Shown: positions 52,657-61,878, counted from the first letter of the stretch. The stretch: DNA of 64,000 nt from Brachybacterium sillae (GCF_025028335.1 NZ_JAFEUW010000001.1:1302001-1366000), one strand, 5' to 3'. Numbers and translations are program-made. Notes: generated from the sequence alone by a model not told the origin.

Positions 52657-53798
52657 GCGTCCTTGATCTCTCCCTCTCCGGCGACCTGTCGCATCGCTTC
52701 CCGAATGGCGGTGATGAACCGCTCCTCCGAAAATCGGTCCGTGTGTTGGCGGATGATCTGCGGGTCCCAGGGTGCCCGATCCGCCAGCTTCTGCACACCC
52801 TCCCGGATGCTCTCGACCTCTGGTGCGTCGAAGAACACCCCGTTCACCCCCTCCCGGATGGTGTCGAGGTACCCGCCGGCGCGCAGCGCGAGCGTCGGCA
52901 CCCCGTGGGCTCCCGCCTCGAGGGGAGTAAGGCCGAAGTCCTCATGGCTGGCAGCGATCAGCGCGCGGGCGGTGCCGTAAGCCCAGCGCATTTGGGCGTC
53001 GCTGAGCCCCTCGACCAGGCGCACGTTCTGTGGAGCCAGGGCCCGTAGACGCTCCCCCTCAGGCCCCTTGCCGATCACCAGCAGACGCGCCTCGGGCAGA
53101 TCGCGGAATGCCTCGATCACGCGATCGACGTGCTTGTAGGGCAGCAGTCGGGAGACCACCAGGTAGTGACCGCCCTCGGTGCCGTCGGCCCCGGCCCACC
53201 CGGCGAGCTGCGGGATCGGGTCCTTCGACCCCTCGGCCACGGCAGGGCTGAACGGCGGGGGCACCACGGTGGCTGGCAGACCGTAGACGCGGCGGATCCG
53301 ATCGCGGACCACGGTCGAGTTGGCGAGATAGACGTTGGCGCTCAGGGCCGCGCGACGGTCCCAGATCCGATGCAACGGCGTGACCAGTGCCAGCACGATC
53401 CGCTTGGGATCCCAGCGCCCGGCATCCCCCAGGTAGTCCTCCGGTAGGTACAGCCAGCGGGCCGGGGAATGGCAGTACACGACCTTCCGGCCCCGGGTGC
53501 GGTACCCGTGCGCCCAGCCCGTCGAGGACGCGACGACCACATCCCCCGGTGGCCGTAGCAGCCACGAGGTGAGGGGGAGGATCGGCAGCGCCAGACGCGG
53601 ATCTCGCCGGAAGATGCCGATGCTATTCAGGGGGCTGGTGTGGACCACCCGGTCCTGGAACTCGGGGTAGGTCTGGTCGGGCTCATAGAACTGCGTCCAG
53701 ATCTCCGCCTCCGGGAAGGCCTTCGCCAGGGAGGCGACCACGCGCTCAGCGCCGCCGCGCTGGGTGAGGTAGTCGTGGGCGATGACGACTTTCGGCAT
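52653..53798 (-). CDS. Glycosyltransferase family 4 (GT-B fold)
   Basis: A 381-residue cytoplasmic sugar transferase. The N-terminal domain has VVIAHDYLTQRGGAERVV (acceptor-side Gly loop) and VVYCHSPARWLY. The C-terminal Rossmann domain has YLVVSRLLPYKHVDRVIEAF, LLVIGKGPEGERL and the nucleotide-sugar glutamates in ASHEDFGLTPLEAGAHGVPTLAL. All key parts are present. The start ATG 53798 lies just after the stop of the upstream GT2 gene. The sugar is unknown; mannose is common for this subfamily. Confidence 0.92.
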   Translation of the reverse strand: MPKVVIAHDYLTQRGGAERVVASLAKAFPEAEIWTQFYEPDQTYPEFQDRVVHTSPLNSIGIFRRDPRLALPILPLTSWLLRPPGDVVVASSTGWAHGYRTRGRKVVYCHSPARWLYLPEDYLGDAGRWDPKRIVLALVTPLHRIWDRRAALSANVYLANSTVVRDRIRRVYGLPATVVPPPFSPAVAEGSKDPIPQLAGWAGADGTEGGHYLVVSRLLPYKHVDRVIEAFRDLPEARLLVIGKGPEGERLRALAPQNVRLVEGLSDAQMRWAYGTARALIAASHEDFGLTPLEAGAHGVPTLALRAGGYLDTIREGVNGVFFDAPEVESIREGVQKLADRAPWDPQIIRQHTDRFSEERFITAIREAMRQVAGEGEIKDA

Positions 53799-53800
53799 GG

Positions 53801-54739
53801 TCAGAACACCTCCCGGTGATGACGAGCAGTTTTGTAGCCTCCCCAGGCGGCGCCTTCGACGACCACGGCTACCAATTTTCGACCGAGCGCGGGCGGGGCG
53901 AATCTCAAAACGAAATCAACAAACCCCCCGACAGCGCGCGGATGCCGGGCCACCACTGGGGAAGCGCAACGAACGGCGATATTCCACAGCGTCCAGTCCG
54001 GCGCGGCCGCAGGAAGGGGTGTATCGGGAAACTTGCGCTCGAAAATCCTCCGAGCGGCGCCTGAGTACACAGCCCGCTGAGCCCTTCCGGCCGCCGTAAC
54101 AGCAGCGACCCGGTGGGGTGTTTCAAGGCTTTGGTCGAGAATAACCGGGAAGCCTTCTCGCCATATCCTGTACCCGTAATCGACATCCTCCCAACCGTAG
54201 AGGCGGTAGGTCGGATCGTACTCGCCAACCACTTCCCAGACATGCCGACTGATGGAGCAGTTTCCAGCCCAGTAACGCCACACCTGATCGTCAGGGGTCC
54301 TGTAGGCGGCCTCAAGAAACTTCTTCTGGGCTGATTCTCCGTACACCTCGGAGTACCTGGTCTGGGCGAAGACATTGCGATATAGTCCCACAACGCCACA
54401 GGAGTGCGCCGAGTGTGCTGCGACGTGCCGTGCCACGTAATCTTGCTGGGGCACGAGGTCGTCGTCGCAGCGTATCAAGATATCCCCTGAAGCTTTCTCA
54501 AAGCCAGCATTCAGGGCCGCCACCCTGCCGCGATTCTCCGGGAACTGGATGCACTGGATAGGAAATCTGGTCTCCGATTCGACGATCTTCACCGATCCGT
54601 CGTCGACCCCGTCGATCACCACGATCACCTCGAAGGCGGGGGTGCCGGCCTGCTGGTGGGCCAGGGAGTCGAGCAACGCCGGCAGACGCTCGGCGCCGCG
54701 GTAGGAGGGGACGATCACGGATGCGACGGGCTGGGTCAT
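53801..54739 (-). CDS. Glycosyltransferase family 2
   Basis: A 312-residue GT-A enzyme: ASVIVPSYRGAERLPALLDSLAHQ at the start, VIVVIDGVDDGS, the metal-binding DILIRCDDDLVPQQDY, NCSISRHVWEVVGEYD and the catalytic WEDVDYGYRIWREG. The basic C-terminal part is a membrane-association helix region. ATG 54739 begins TQPVASVIVP. It has somewhat lower GC than its neighbours, as often in exchanged surface genes. Two bases separate it from the GT4 gene. Confidence 0.9.
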   Translation of the reverse strand: MTQPVASVIVPSYRGAERLPALLDSLAHQQAGTPAFEVIVVIDGVDDGSVKIVESETRFPIQCIQFPENRGRVAALNAGFEKASGDILIRCDDDLVPQQDYVARHVAAHSAHSCGVVGLYRNVFAQTRYSEVYGESAQKKFLEAAYRTPDDQVWRYWAGNCSISRHVWEVVGEYDPTYRLYGWEDVDYGYRIWREGFPVILDQSLETPHRVAAVTAAGRAQRAVYSGAARRIFERKFPDTPLPAAAPDWTLWNIAVRCASPVVARHPRAVGGFVDFVLRFAPPALGRKLVAVVVEGAAWGGYKTARHHREVF

Positions 54740-54782
54740 GCTCACGGCTCCTGAGTGTCGAGGCCGAGGGGGCAGTGGCGTC

Positions 54783-56849
54783 TCACCACAGGTCGGCGAG
54801 GGTGCGGGCGCGATGCACGAGGGTGTGCTCAGCCAGCGTGCGTCGGCGTCCCGCCTCGCGCAGACGAGCGGCGAGGGAGGCATCCCGTTCCAGTCGGCGG
54901 ACGTGATCGACGGCTTCTTCGGGGGACTCGAAGACCAGCAGCTCCTCGCCCGGCTCGTAGTGCATAGCGACGTCTTGGCGGTCAATGAGCTGCACTGCCC
55001 CCACCCCGCACGCCTCGAAGGTGCGCATGGTGAAGCCGTCCTGGTCCCGGTGAATGTTGAGGGTGGCCCGGCTTGCCGCCATCACGCCGTAGGCCGCGGC
55101 CCGCGGCAGGTCGCGGCCCGCAGGGATCGCGGGGCGGGCGCTGCCCCAGGTGCGAGCGCGGTCGCGCAGGTCATGCGACCAGCTACGCCCGTAAGCCCGC
55201 ACGGGCAACCCAGCCGCCGCGATCGCCTCGAGCACCCGGCTGCGATTCGGGTAGAGCGCGCCAATGAAGGTGGTCTCGTCGGTGGCGGGTCGGTGTGCCA
55301 CCTCCAGCAGATGGTCGAAACCATCCGGGACGTGCACGGCATCGATCCCCTGCTGCTGAAACGCCAGGCAGTCCAGCGGAGAGTAGCTCGCCACCCGGCC
55401 GGGCAGTGTCAGCCGCTCCCGTTCCCACCGGGTGCGGCGCACCTCGTCATACAGCCACAGCACCGTCGCCGCCCCGTGCTGGTCAAAGGCCTCCCAGACG
55501 GTATCGGGTAGCACGTCACCTTTGATGACGAGCACCACGTCGGGATGCACCGTGCGCACGGCCTCGATCACACCCCGCGCCGCACGCTGTTCACGCTGCG
55601 CGGTGGTGTCGCGCCCAACCTGCTCCGGCAGCTCCAGAACGAGCTTGTTATGAAGCTTCGCACCGACCCCCGCGAACTTGTCATACAGGTGCGTGGTGAC
55701 GTCGAACCCGAGCTCCGTGAACGCCGCCGCGACGGCGGCGTCGTACCCGTGGAACGAGGGGCTGACAATCAGCAATCGCCGAGGGGCCACGACGCGACGC
55801 ACTTCGCTAGCGGATCTCTGAGAGTCGCCTCCCGGTTGCCCCGGCGGGCACGGGCTGTTCTCCCAGGAAGAGCGGATGAAGTCCGCGACCGCGTCCTGCG
55901 GGGAGATTCGCGGCAGCGGGCCACCGAGCTCGCGGACGCGGCTCATGTCGGCGTTGGCGTCCTGGATGTCCCCCGCGCGGTGCACTTCCACGTGCTCGAT
56001 CGGCACCTTCGGCCCGGGGGACCCGGCGATGGAGTATTCGGCGAGCTGCAGCAGGGTGATGCGCTGCCCGGTGCCGGCGTTGACCACCAGCTCCCCGCCG
56101 TCCCGCACTGACGTCAGGACCCACGCGATGATCCGAGTGACATCCTGCACGTGGACGAAGTCGCGGGTCTGGGAGCCGTCGCCGTAGATCGACAGGGGGC
56201 GGCCCTCCCGCAGTCGGGCGAGGAACGCGGCGAGGACACCGGTGTATGGGTTGTGGAGGGCCTGGCCCGGGCCGATGACGTTCTGGGGGCGGACGATGCC
56301 CAGACCCACCCGGCCGGCGATCTCCTGGCGGGCGGCCTCCTCGGCGAGCGACTTGGTCTCCCCGTACACCGAGACGGGGCGGTGGGGGTCGTCCTCGGTG
56401 GAGTCCGCGGGCACGGCGCGTTCGCAGCAGACGGCCCCGAAGGTGGTGGCGTGCTCGGGGCACTCGTGGCGACCCTCCCCGTAGACGGCGCGGGAGCTGA
56501 GCGACACCAGCGGCACACCTCGGCGCACAGCCTCTCGGGCGGCAAGGCGGGTGCCCTCGACGTTCGCGCGGTGGTAGCGGTCCTGTTCGTACATCGACTG
56601 GCCGGTACCGGTCTCCGCGGCGAGATGGATGATCGCCTCGATGTCGTCCCCCGGCTGCGCCCAGGCGGCTTCGTCACTGACGTCGCCGCGATGGACGGCA
56701 CCGGGGAAGGCCTCTGCAGCGGCCTCCGGATCCAGGTGCACCTGCGGATGGAGCGAGTCGAGTGCGGCGACCTGGTGGCCGTCGGCGACGAGCAGGCGGG
56801 CGAGATGCTGCCCGATGAAGCCCGCCCCGCCGGTGATGAGTAGGGTCAT
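54783..56849 (-). CDS. Fusion of an NAD-dependent epimerase/dehydratase and a CgeB-like glycosyltransferase
   Basis: A 688-residue two-domain protein. Residues 1-325 are an extended SDR nucleotide-sugar epimerase/dehydratase: NAD motif GGAGFIGQH, IIHLAAETG, LVSLSSRAVYGEG and active site YGETK (Tyr-x3-Lys). A linker of about 40 residues leads to residues about 365-688, a GT-B glycosyltransferase of the CgeB/Glyco_trans_1_2 kind (LLIVSPSFHGYDAAVAAAF, VIKGDVLP, SRATLNIHRDQDGFTMRTFEACGVGAVQL). One chain could make and use a sugar donor. The frame is continuous. The epimerase half has a shrunken paralogue at 61432-61878. Confidence 0.88.
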   Translation of the reverse strand: MTLLITGGAGFIGQHLARLLVADGHQVAALDSLHPQVHLDPEAAAEAFPGAVHRGDVSDEAAWAQPGDDIEAIIHLAAETGTGQSMYEQDRYHRANVEGTRLAAREAVRRGVPLVSLSSRAVYGEGRHECPEHATTFGAVCCERAVPADSTEDDPHRPVSVYGETKSLAEEAARQEIAGRVGLGIVRPQNVIGPGQALHNPYTGVLAAFLARLREGRPLSIYGDGSQTRDFVHVQDVTRIIAWVLTSVRDGGELVVNAGTGQRITLLQLAEYSIAGSPGPKVPIEHVEVHRAGDIQDANADMSRVRELGGPLPRISPQDAVADFIRSSWENSPCPPGQPGGDSQRSASEVRRVVAPRRLLIVSPSFHGYDAAVAAAFTELGFDVTTHLYDKFAGVGAKLHNKLVLELPEQVGRDTTAQREQRAARGVIEAVRTVHPDVVLVIKGDVLPDTVWEAFDQHGAATVLWLYDEVRRTRWERERLTLPGRVASYSPLDCLAFQQQGIDAVHVPDGFDHLLEVAHRPATDETTFIGALYPNRSRVLEAIAAAGLPVRAYGRSWSHDLRDRARTWGSARPAIPAGRDLPRAAAYGVMAASRATLNIHRDQDGFTMRTFEACGVGAVQLIDRQDVAMHYEPGEELLVFESPEEAVDHVRRLERDASLAARLREAGRRRTLAEHTLVHRARTLADLW

Positions 56850-56985
56850 GATCCCTCGTGCGTCCTTCGGCGTGCTTGGCTGAAACGGCGTATTCCGGTC
56901 ACGATGGTAACGGGCCGGTCACCACCGACCGCGCCGCCTGACGAGAGTCACAGAGCACGAGTCGCAACGGAGAAGAGGTCCTGGG

Positions 56986-57552
56986 TTGTCCCTCACAGGT
57001 CACGCCGCGCGCCGCATCGCCACCCTGCGCCCCTCTCTGCGCTGGCACCTGTCCGCGGCGATGTCCCGGACCGTCTACTCCGCCGCCTTCGCGCGCTTCG
57101 GCGCTCGATCAGTGATCGTCGCCCCCCGCTCACTGCGGAACCTCGACCGCATCTCCATCGGTGAGGACGTGGTGGTGTTCACCGGAGCGTGGCTCGACGC
57201 CGAGCCCGGCCATTCAGGCCCCCTGAGTATCGGCGACGGCACCTATCTGGGCAACAACTGCCATCTCCACGCGGTCTCGGACGTCACCATCGGGCGGGGC
57301 TGCGTCTTCGCCGACAACGTCTTCGTCTCCTCCAGTGAGCACGGCCGCACCGATCGACACGAGATCCGCGACGCCGGAACGGTGACGATCGGCGACCACG
57401 TGTTCCTCGGGCAGAACGTCTGCGTGCTCGGTGGCGTGACCATCGGCGACGGCGCCACCGTGGGTGCCGGGGCCGTCGTCACCCGGGATGTCGCCCCCGG
57501 GGAGGTCGTCGGCGGTGTCCCGGCGCGTCCGTTGCGCTCCACCCCGCGCTGA
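56986..57552 (+). CDS. Hexapeptide-repeat acyltransferase (WcaF/LbH type), paralogue 1
   Basis: A 188-residue left-handed beta-helix acyltransferase, expected to acetylate a sugar of the polysaccharide using acetyl-CoA. The hexapeptide turns run from RISIGEDVVVFTG through LSIGDGTYLGNNCHLHAV and CVFADNVFVSSSEHGR to [33 protein letters not shown]; the His in SSEHGR is the likely catalytic base. TTG 56986 follows AGAGG; an ATG at 57061 is an alternative. It diverges from the epimerase fusion gene and converges with the next GT2 gene (3-base gap). Confidence 0.85.
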   Translation: MSLTGHAARRIATLRPSLRWHLSAAMSRTVYSAAFARFGARSVIVAPRSLRNLDRISIGEDVVVFTGAWLDAEPGHSGPLSIGDGTYLGNNCHLHAVSDVTIGRGCVFADNVFVSSSEHGRTDRHEIRDAGTVTIGDHVFLGQNVCVLGGVTIGDGATVGAGAVVTRDVAPGEVVGGVPARPLRSTPR

Positions 57553-57555
57553 CCT

Positions 57556-58419
57556 TCAGTGCCGGCGCGGCCCCAGCCCGGCCCGGAGGTGGGCCGCCCA
57601 CCGCACCGCCTGCCGAGCGAGGGCACGGTTCCCGCCCCGACGGCGCGCCGCCACGAGAGTGCGCGGAAGCGAAAGGGTTTCCCACAGCAGGTATCCCCGC
57701 TCCAGCTGCGCGGCATAGAGCTCAGGATGGCGGCGCCAGATCTCCACTTCGGCCAGCGACCCCAGATAGACCTTGCGGAGAATCTGCCGCGGATCGGTGG
57801 TGGCGCGGAAGTACACGACCATGTCGGGGGCGGGGATTATCCGAGCTCCCGCGAGGTTCATACGCAGGGAGAACTCGGAGTCGTCCCCGCCATATCGCGG
57901 CAGGGTCTCGTCGAACCCACCGAGTTCCTGGAGCAGGCTACGCCGCATCACCATGTTGCAACCGATCACACCGCCTCCACGAGCGGTCGCGACGTAGGCG
58001 GACCGGGGTAGCAAGGGCGCTCCCGGGTCGAATGGAGTGCGCAGTTCACGCAGTGCCCCTCCGGCGCAATCGGCGCCGCCGTCGAGGGCGCGGATGCCCT
58101 GCTCCACCCAATCCTCCGCCACCCGATCGTCGGCATCGCAGAAGAGGATCAGAGATCCGACCGCAGCGGCCACACCCGCATTACGGGCGTGCGGCACTCC
58201 CGCAACGGCCGAGGCATCGACCCGGCGAAGCGGCACGGGAAAAGCCGCAGCACGGGAATCCACCAGCGCGGCCGTGCCGTCCGTCGAGCCGTTGTCGGCG
58301 ATGATCAGCTCCCACCGGGCGGTGGTGCGCTGCGCCGCCAGGGCGTCGAGCTGCTCACCCAAGGTGCCGGCGTTGTTGTACGCAGTGATCACCACACTGG
58401 CGTCCAGGGACTCAGTCAT
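57556..58419 (-). CDS. Glycosyltransferase family 2
   Basis: A 287-residue GT-A enzyme: ASVVITAYNNAGTLGEQLDAL, LIIADNGSTDGTAALV, the metal-binding SLILFCDADDRVAEDW, GCNMVMRRSLLQELGGFDETLPRYGGDDSEFSLRMNLAG. A basic C-terminus (RRRGGNRALARQAVRW) suggests membrane contact. ATG 58419. The IS1380-type copy B lies 74 bases upstream of the start. It is on the same strand as, and originally just downstream of, the interrupted GT4 gene. Confidence 0.9.
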   Translation of the reverse strand: MTESLDASVVITAYNNAGTLGEQLDALAAQRTTARWELIIADNGSTDGTAALVDSRAAAFPVPLRRVDASAVAGVPHARNAGVAAAVGSLILFCDADDRVAEDWVEQGIRALDGGADCAGGALRELRTPFDPGAPLLPRSAYVATARGGGVIGCNMVMRRSLLQELGGFDETLPRYGGDDSEFSLRMNLAGARIIPAPDMVVYFRATTDPRQILRKVYLGSLAEVEIWRRHPELYAAQLERGYLLWETLSLPRTLVAARRRGGNRALARQAVRWAAHLRAGLGPRRH

Positions 58420-58460
58420 GATGCACTCCTCGGAAGATCGGGGACGAGGTGGCCCGTGCG

Positions 58461-58493
58461 CTACTCGGCCACGCGCATCCCCGCCAAGTCTAG
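58461..58493 (-). pseudogene. Severed last codons of the GT4 gene interrupted by IS1380 copy B
   Basis: Read on the minus strand from the CTAG duplication, these bases give the codons LDLAGMRVAE and a TAG stop. They continue in frame with the VTL at 60201 once the 1704-bp element and one CTAG are removed. The ancestral gene therefore ended here, 41 bases before the next glycosyltransferase start. Confidence 0.75.
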
Positions 58494-60197
58494 CCTCGAT
58501 GTTTCATGGGGCTGGTGAGCGGGGACGGTCGGCGTCGTTGCCGGTGTTGAGCTGCTGATTGTGGCATTCGGGTATGACAGATCGTCGCAGTGTCCGTTGC
58601 GGGCGGTCGGGTTCCACTCCCGAGAGGTTGATGCTGGTCGGTGGGGCGGGTGGTCTCGCCGGGTTAGGTCTGTGCGACGGTGGTGCGGAGCCGGTTGACG
58701 CCGGTCAGGACCCTCACGGCTTCGGGTGCATGTTCGGCGAGGTGGAGGACCTTGTGCCGGGCGCGGCGCACGAGGGTCGCGGGGATCTCGAACAGCCGTG
58801 CGCGGAGCCGTTTGGGCTCCCACTTCCGTGCATCATGGCCGGTCAGCGCGATGGTCTGCATCCAGGCGACGAGCTCGCTGGCGAGCTGGACGATCTGGCA
58901 CCAGACCTGGTTCTGCGCGAAGCCCTGCAACGGGAACTTCTCAAGGCCCATGTCCTTGGCGTTACGGATCCGGTCCTCGCAGCGTGCACGGCGACGGTGC
59001 CGCAGCTCCAAGACCGGGAGCTGGCCGCGCGGGGAGTTGGTCGCGAACGCGGTGATGCGCATCCCCTCGTGATCGGTGATCCGCAGCTGCGCCCCAGGAT
59101 GAGGACGTTCCTTCCGCACGATCACCCGCATCCCGGCAGGCCACCCGGACAGGTCCAGCAGTCCGGTCAGCTCCGCCACCCACGCCCCCTCGCGGATCCC
59201 GTCGGTATCGGTGTCATAGGCGGGAGTCCACGCCTGCGCCTCATCGATACGTTCCAGCAGGTCAGGGGTGTTCGCGGGGAGGGTGAACCCGACTGAGTAG
59301 GCCAGACGCTGCCGCTGGAGCCAGGCCAGGAAGTCCTTGGTGCCGCCGGCTCCGTCGGTGCGGATCAGGATCTTCTTCGACCCCCGCCCGCCCCGGGCCA
59401 GCAGGCCCGCAGGCAGCTGCGCGAGGGCCTGCCGGGTGACGGTGATGTGATCAGCGGCGGTGTTCGAGCCGGCGTTGCCGGGGCGCAGGTGGATCGCCAG
59501 TGGTTCCCCGGTCCCTTCGCTGCCGTGGTCCAGGAACGCGCACAGAGGGTGGTATCCGAAGCCGCGTTTGAACGTCGGTGCGGCCTGCTCCTTCTCACTG
59601 TGGACGTTGATCAGGGTGGCATCGAGGTCGACGACCAGCGGGTTCTTCGCACTGACCCCCGCAGCCGGGGAATGCGCTCCGGCGAGGGTCCAGGCTCTTT
59701 CCCGCGCGGCCCGGCGGGCCTGGGAGATCGCCTCGATCACGGTGGGCGCGTCCTGGGCGAGGGTGGTGAGCGTGCGGGAGATCGTGGGGGTCGAGGCGAC
59801 GTCTCCGAACAGGTCCGGTTCGCATCGCAGCAGATCAGTATCCGAAGCGTGCTCGCCGCCGATTGCGAGAGTGAGTGCGAGGTCCAGCAGGACCTTCGCC
59901 GCGTGGTGCTCGGCCAGCGGTTTCGTCCAAGGAGCCAGTGCTTCCCGCAGCGAAGAGGCGAGGCCGGTGGCGTGGATCGTGTCGGTCAGCAGCACCGCGC
60001 CGGCGTGTGAGACCGCGGGGACCTCAGCGATGTCCACGCGCGGGCGGGGGTAGAAGAACAAGGTAGGGTGGGACACCTGAAAGGTGCTCCTTCCAGCGGA
60101 TGGGTACGGGTCTCAACACCTCGTATCATCCCAGGCCAGGAGCACCTTTCGCCATTCATTCCGCCGGTCGAGACCACACCCCCGTGAAATCTCGAGG
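58494..60197 (-). mobile_element. IS1380-type insertion sequence, copy B, with CTAG target duplication
   Basis: It spans 1704 bp, the same length and ends as copy A (CCTCGATGTTTCATGG at 58494, complement of CCTCGAGATTTCACGG at 60197). CTAG flanks both ends (58490-58493 and 60198-60201). It is inserted in the last codons of a GT4 gene. The transposase is read on the minus strand. Confidence 0.92.
58664..60076 (-). CDS. IS1380-family transposase, copy B
   Basis: A 470-residue transposase, intact. It has the same catalytic segments as copy A (LVVDLDATLINVHSEKE, LIRTDGAGGTKDF, RRRARCEDRIRNAKDMGL) with about 15 substitutions, for example ERIDEAQAW for KRLDEAEAW and TDTDG for TEDEG. The start is GTG 60076 after AAGGAGCACC. 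The readthrough tail of the interrupted GT4 gene overlaps its first 90 bases in another frame. Confidence 0.93.
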   Translation of the reverse strand: MSHPTLFFYPRPRVDIAEVPAVSHAGAVLLTDTIHATGLASSLREALAPWTKPLAEHHAAKVLLDLALTLAIGGEHASDTDLLRCEPDLFGDVASTPTISRTLTTLAQDAPTVIEAISQARRAARERAWTLAGAHSPAAGVSAKNPLVVDLDATLINVHSEKEQAAPTFKRGFGYHPLCAFLDHGSEGTGEPLAIHLRPGNAGSNTAADHITVTRQALAQLPAGLLARGGRGSKKILIRTDGAGGTKDFLAWLQRQRLAYSVGFTLPANTPDLLERIDEAQAWTPAYDTDTDGIREGAWVAELTGLLDLSGWPAGMRVIVRKERPHPGAQLRITDHEGMRITAFATNSPRGQLPVLELRHRRRARCEDRIRNAKDMGLEKFPLQGFAQNQVWCQIVQLASELVAWMQTIALTGHDARKWEPKRLRARLFEIPATLVRRARHKVLHLAEHAPEAVRVLTGVNRLRTTVAQT

Positions 60198-61263
60198 CTA
60201 GAGTGACAGAGAGAGCGCCCGCGGAGCGCGGGAGGTCGGCGAGCAGGAGTGCCACGCGCTGGCGCCCGGCCGAGGGGGAGAATTCCCGTTCCCACCGTCG
60301 ACGAGCTCGCTTGAGCTCAGGGCCCAGGGAATCAGGCCCACTTTCCCGCAGCAGGCGAAAGAGAGCCCGCGCAAGATCCGCGGAATCGCCGGGCCGCACG
60401 ACCCACGGGTGCTCCGATCCGGTGACCTCGGGGAGCGCGCCGCTGCGGCTGATCACGAAGGGGATGCCGGCGGCCATCGCCTCGGCGGCCACCAGCCCGA
60501 AGGGTTCCTCCCAGACGGAGGGGAACACTGCGACGTCGATGCCGGCGAAGAACTCCGTGCGGTCCACCCAGCCGAGTCGCTCCACGGCGTCCCCGAGGGG
60601 TGCCAGCGCTGCGGAGATGACGCGGTCATCCTCCGCATCCCCGAAACGGTTGGCCCCGGCCAGGACGAGACGGACATCGAGGCCGTGCTCCCGACGCAGG
60701 CGATCGACTGCCTCGGCCAGAACATGGACTCCCTTGTCCCGCGTGAGGCGCCCGAGGAAGCCGATCCGCACCGGCCCCCGCTCAGGCAGCGGGCGAGGGC
60801 GGAAAGATATCTCCTCGGTCCAGTTGTGCAGCACCGTGCCACCGCCGAGCCGGCCACGCATGAACTCGGAGATCACCACGGTGCGACGCGCGCCGAACTG
60901 CGCGATCCGAGCGGCCGGCCGCTGCAGCCCCTCGGGGACGATGTGCAGATGCACCAGCCGCGGACCGATGCCCGCGGTGGCGAGGGAGGGCACCAGCCCG
61001 TTGCACCACAGCGGCAGATCGCGGTGACGCAGTCTCCACCGCAGGAGCGCCACCATCCAGGCGCGGCGACCCTCGGCCGGCAGTGCCTCCACGGCGAAAC
61101 CGCGATCTCGGGCTTCGCTCACGAGGTCACCGGGGCCGGTGGGGCCCAGCACCAGCACCTCGATGCCCAGGGACCGGAGGGCCTCGGCGATGTTCAACAA
61201 CATCACCTCACCCCCACCGATGTCACCGTTGTTGGTGGCGATCGCGACGCGCGCAGAGGGCAT
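59986..61263 (-). CDS. Glycosyltransferase family 4 with its C-terminus replaced by an IS1380-encoded tail
   Basis: GT-B sugar transferase. ATG 61263 opens VAIATNNGDIGGGEVMLLNIAEAL; NWTEEISF, IGFLGRLTRDKGVHVLAEAV and VFPSVWEEPFGLVAAEAMAAGIPFVIS (the nucleotide-sugar glutamates) follow. All catalytic parts precede the insertion at 60201. After SVTL the frame runs into the element for about 71 codons (ASRFHGGVVSTGG to TPARCC) and stops at 59986, giving 425 residues. The original ending LDLAGMRVAE is at 58461-58493. The enzyme may remain active because only the last nine residues are lost. Confidence 0.85.
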   Translation of the reverse strand: MPSARVAIATNNGDIGGGEVMLLNIAEALRSLGIEVLVLGPTGPGDLVSEARDRGFAVEALPAEGRRAWMVALLRWRLRHRDLPLWCNGLVPSLATAGIGPRLVHLHIVPEGLQRPAARIAQFGARRTVVISEFMRGRLGGGTVLHNWTEEISFRPRPLPERGPVRIGFLGRLTRDKGVHVLAEAVDRLRREHGLDVRLVLAGANRFGDAEDDRVISAALAPLGDAVERLGWVDRTEFFAGIDVAVFPSVWEEPFGLVAAEAMAAGIPFVISRSGALPEVTGSEHPWVVRPGDSADLARALFRLLRESGPDSLGPELKRARRRWEREFSPSAGRQRVALLLADLPRSAGALSVTLASRFHGGVVSTGGMNGERCSWPGMIRGVETRTHPLEGAPFRCPTLPCSSTPARAWTSLRSPRSHTPARCC

Positions 61264-61431
61264 CGTTTCTCCCGTACACATCGCAGGTAAGGCGGACAAT
61301 CGGGACCCTAGCGTAGCCAGTCCCGAGACGGTCACGCCCGTTCGGAACCGTCTACACTGGCGCCGACTTGCCGCAGTCTGCTCCAAGCCTGGGGCACCGC
61401 TTCCAAGCCCGCACCTTGAGGTGGCCGTTCC

Positions 61432-61878
61432 ATGACCATTTTGCTGACCCGGGGCGTCGGTTTCATCGGCCAACACCTGGCGCGCCGTCTGCGCGCCGGT
61501 GGGCATGGGCTGTACGCCCTGGATTCCCTGAGCACACAGGTGCACCAAGTTCCACAGGGCGCGGTGCGCGCGCTCAAGCGCTGGCAGGCGCCGCCGGTGT
61601 CACTCAGTTCCCGCGCCATCTACGATGAGGGTCGCCACGAATCTCGCGAGCTCGAGACCACCTTCGGCACCGTGTGCTGTAAGCGTCCCGTCTCGGTGGA
61701 TTCGCGGGAGACCGATAAGCATGGTCCCGTCTCCGTGTATACGGACTGGAACGCCGCCCGGGGCCGACTCGACCGCATGGGCCTCCGCCTCGGAGGAGCT
61801 CACCTCCATGGGTCTCGCCTCGGGAACAGACACTGGCATGACCGCGCCTGCCGCGGAGAAGGAAGGACGCTGACATGA
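61432..61878 (+). pseudogene. Internally deleted epimerase/dehydratase copy
   Basis: The 148 codons are open but represent a collapsed copy of the epimerase half of the gene at 54783-56849. ILLTRGVGFIGQHLARRL and ALDSLSTQVH match its start. Then about 75 residues are missing, and PPVSLSSRAIYDEGRHES, TTFGTVCCKRPVSVDS and HGPVSVY match again before the sequence ends in unrelated Arg/His/Gly-rich residues. The NAD motif is damaged (TRGVGFIG) and the catalytic YGETK has become YTDWN, so no enzyme activity is expected. Its stop overlaps the acyltransferase start (ATGA), so translation of it may still help drive the next gene. Confidence 0.75.

Noticed and set aside
58461..58823. Separate minus-strand gene of 120 codons ending in DLAGMRVAE
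   Set aside because: Most of it is a non-coding frame of the IS1380-type element; only the last codons are real and belong to the interrupted GT4 gene.
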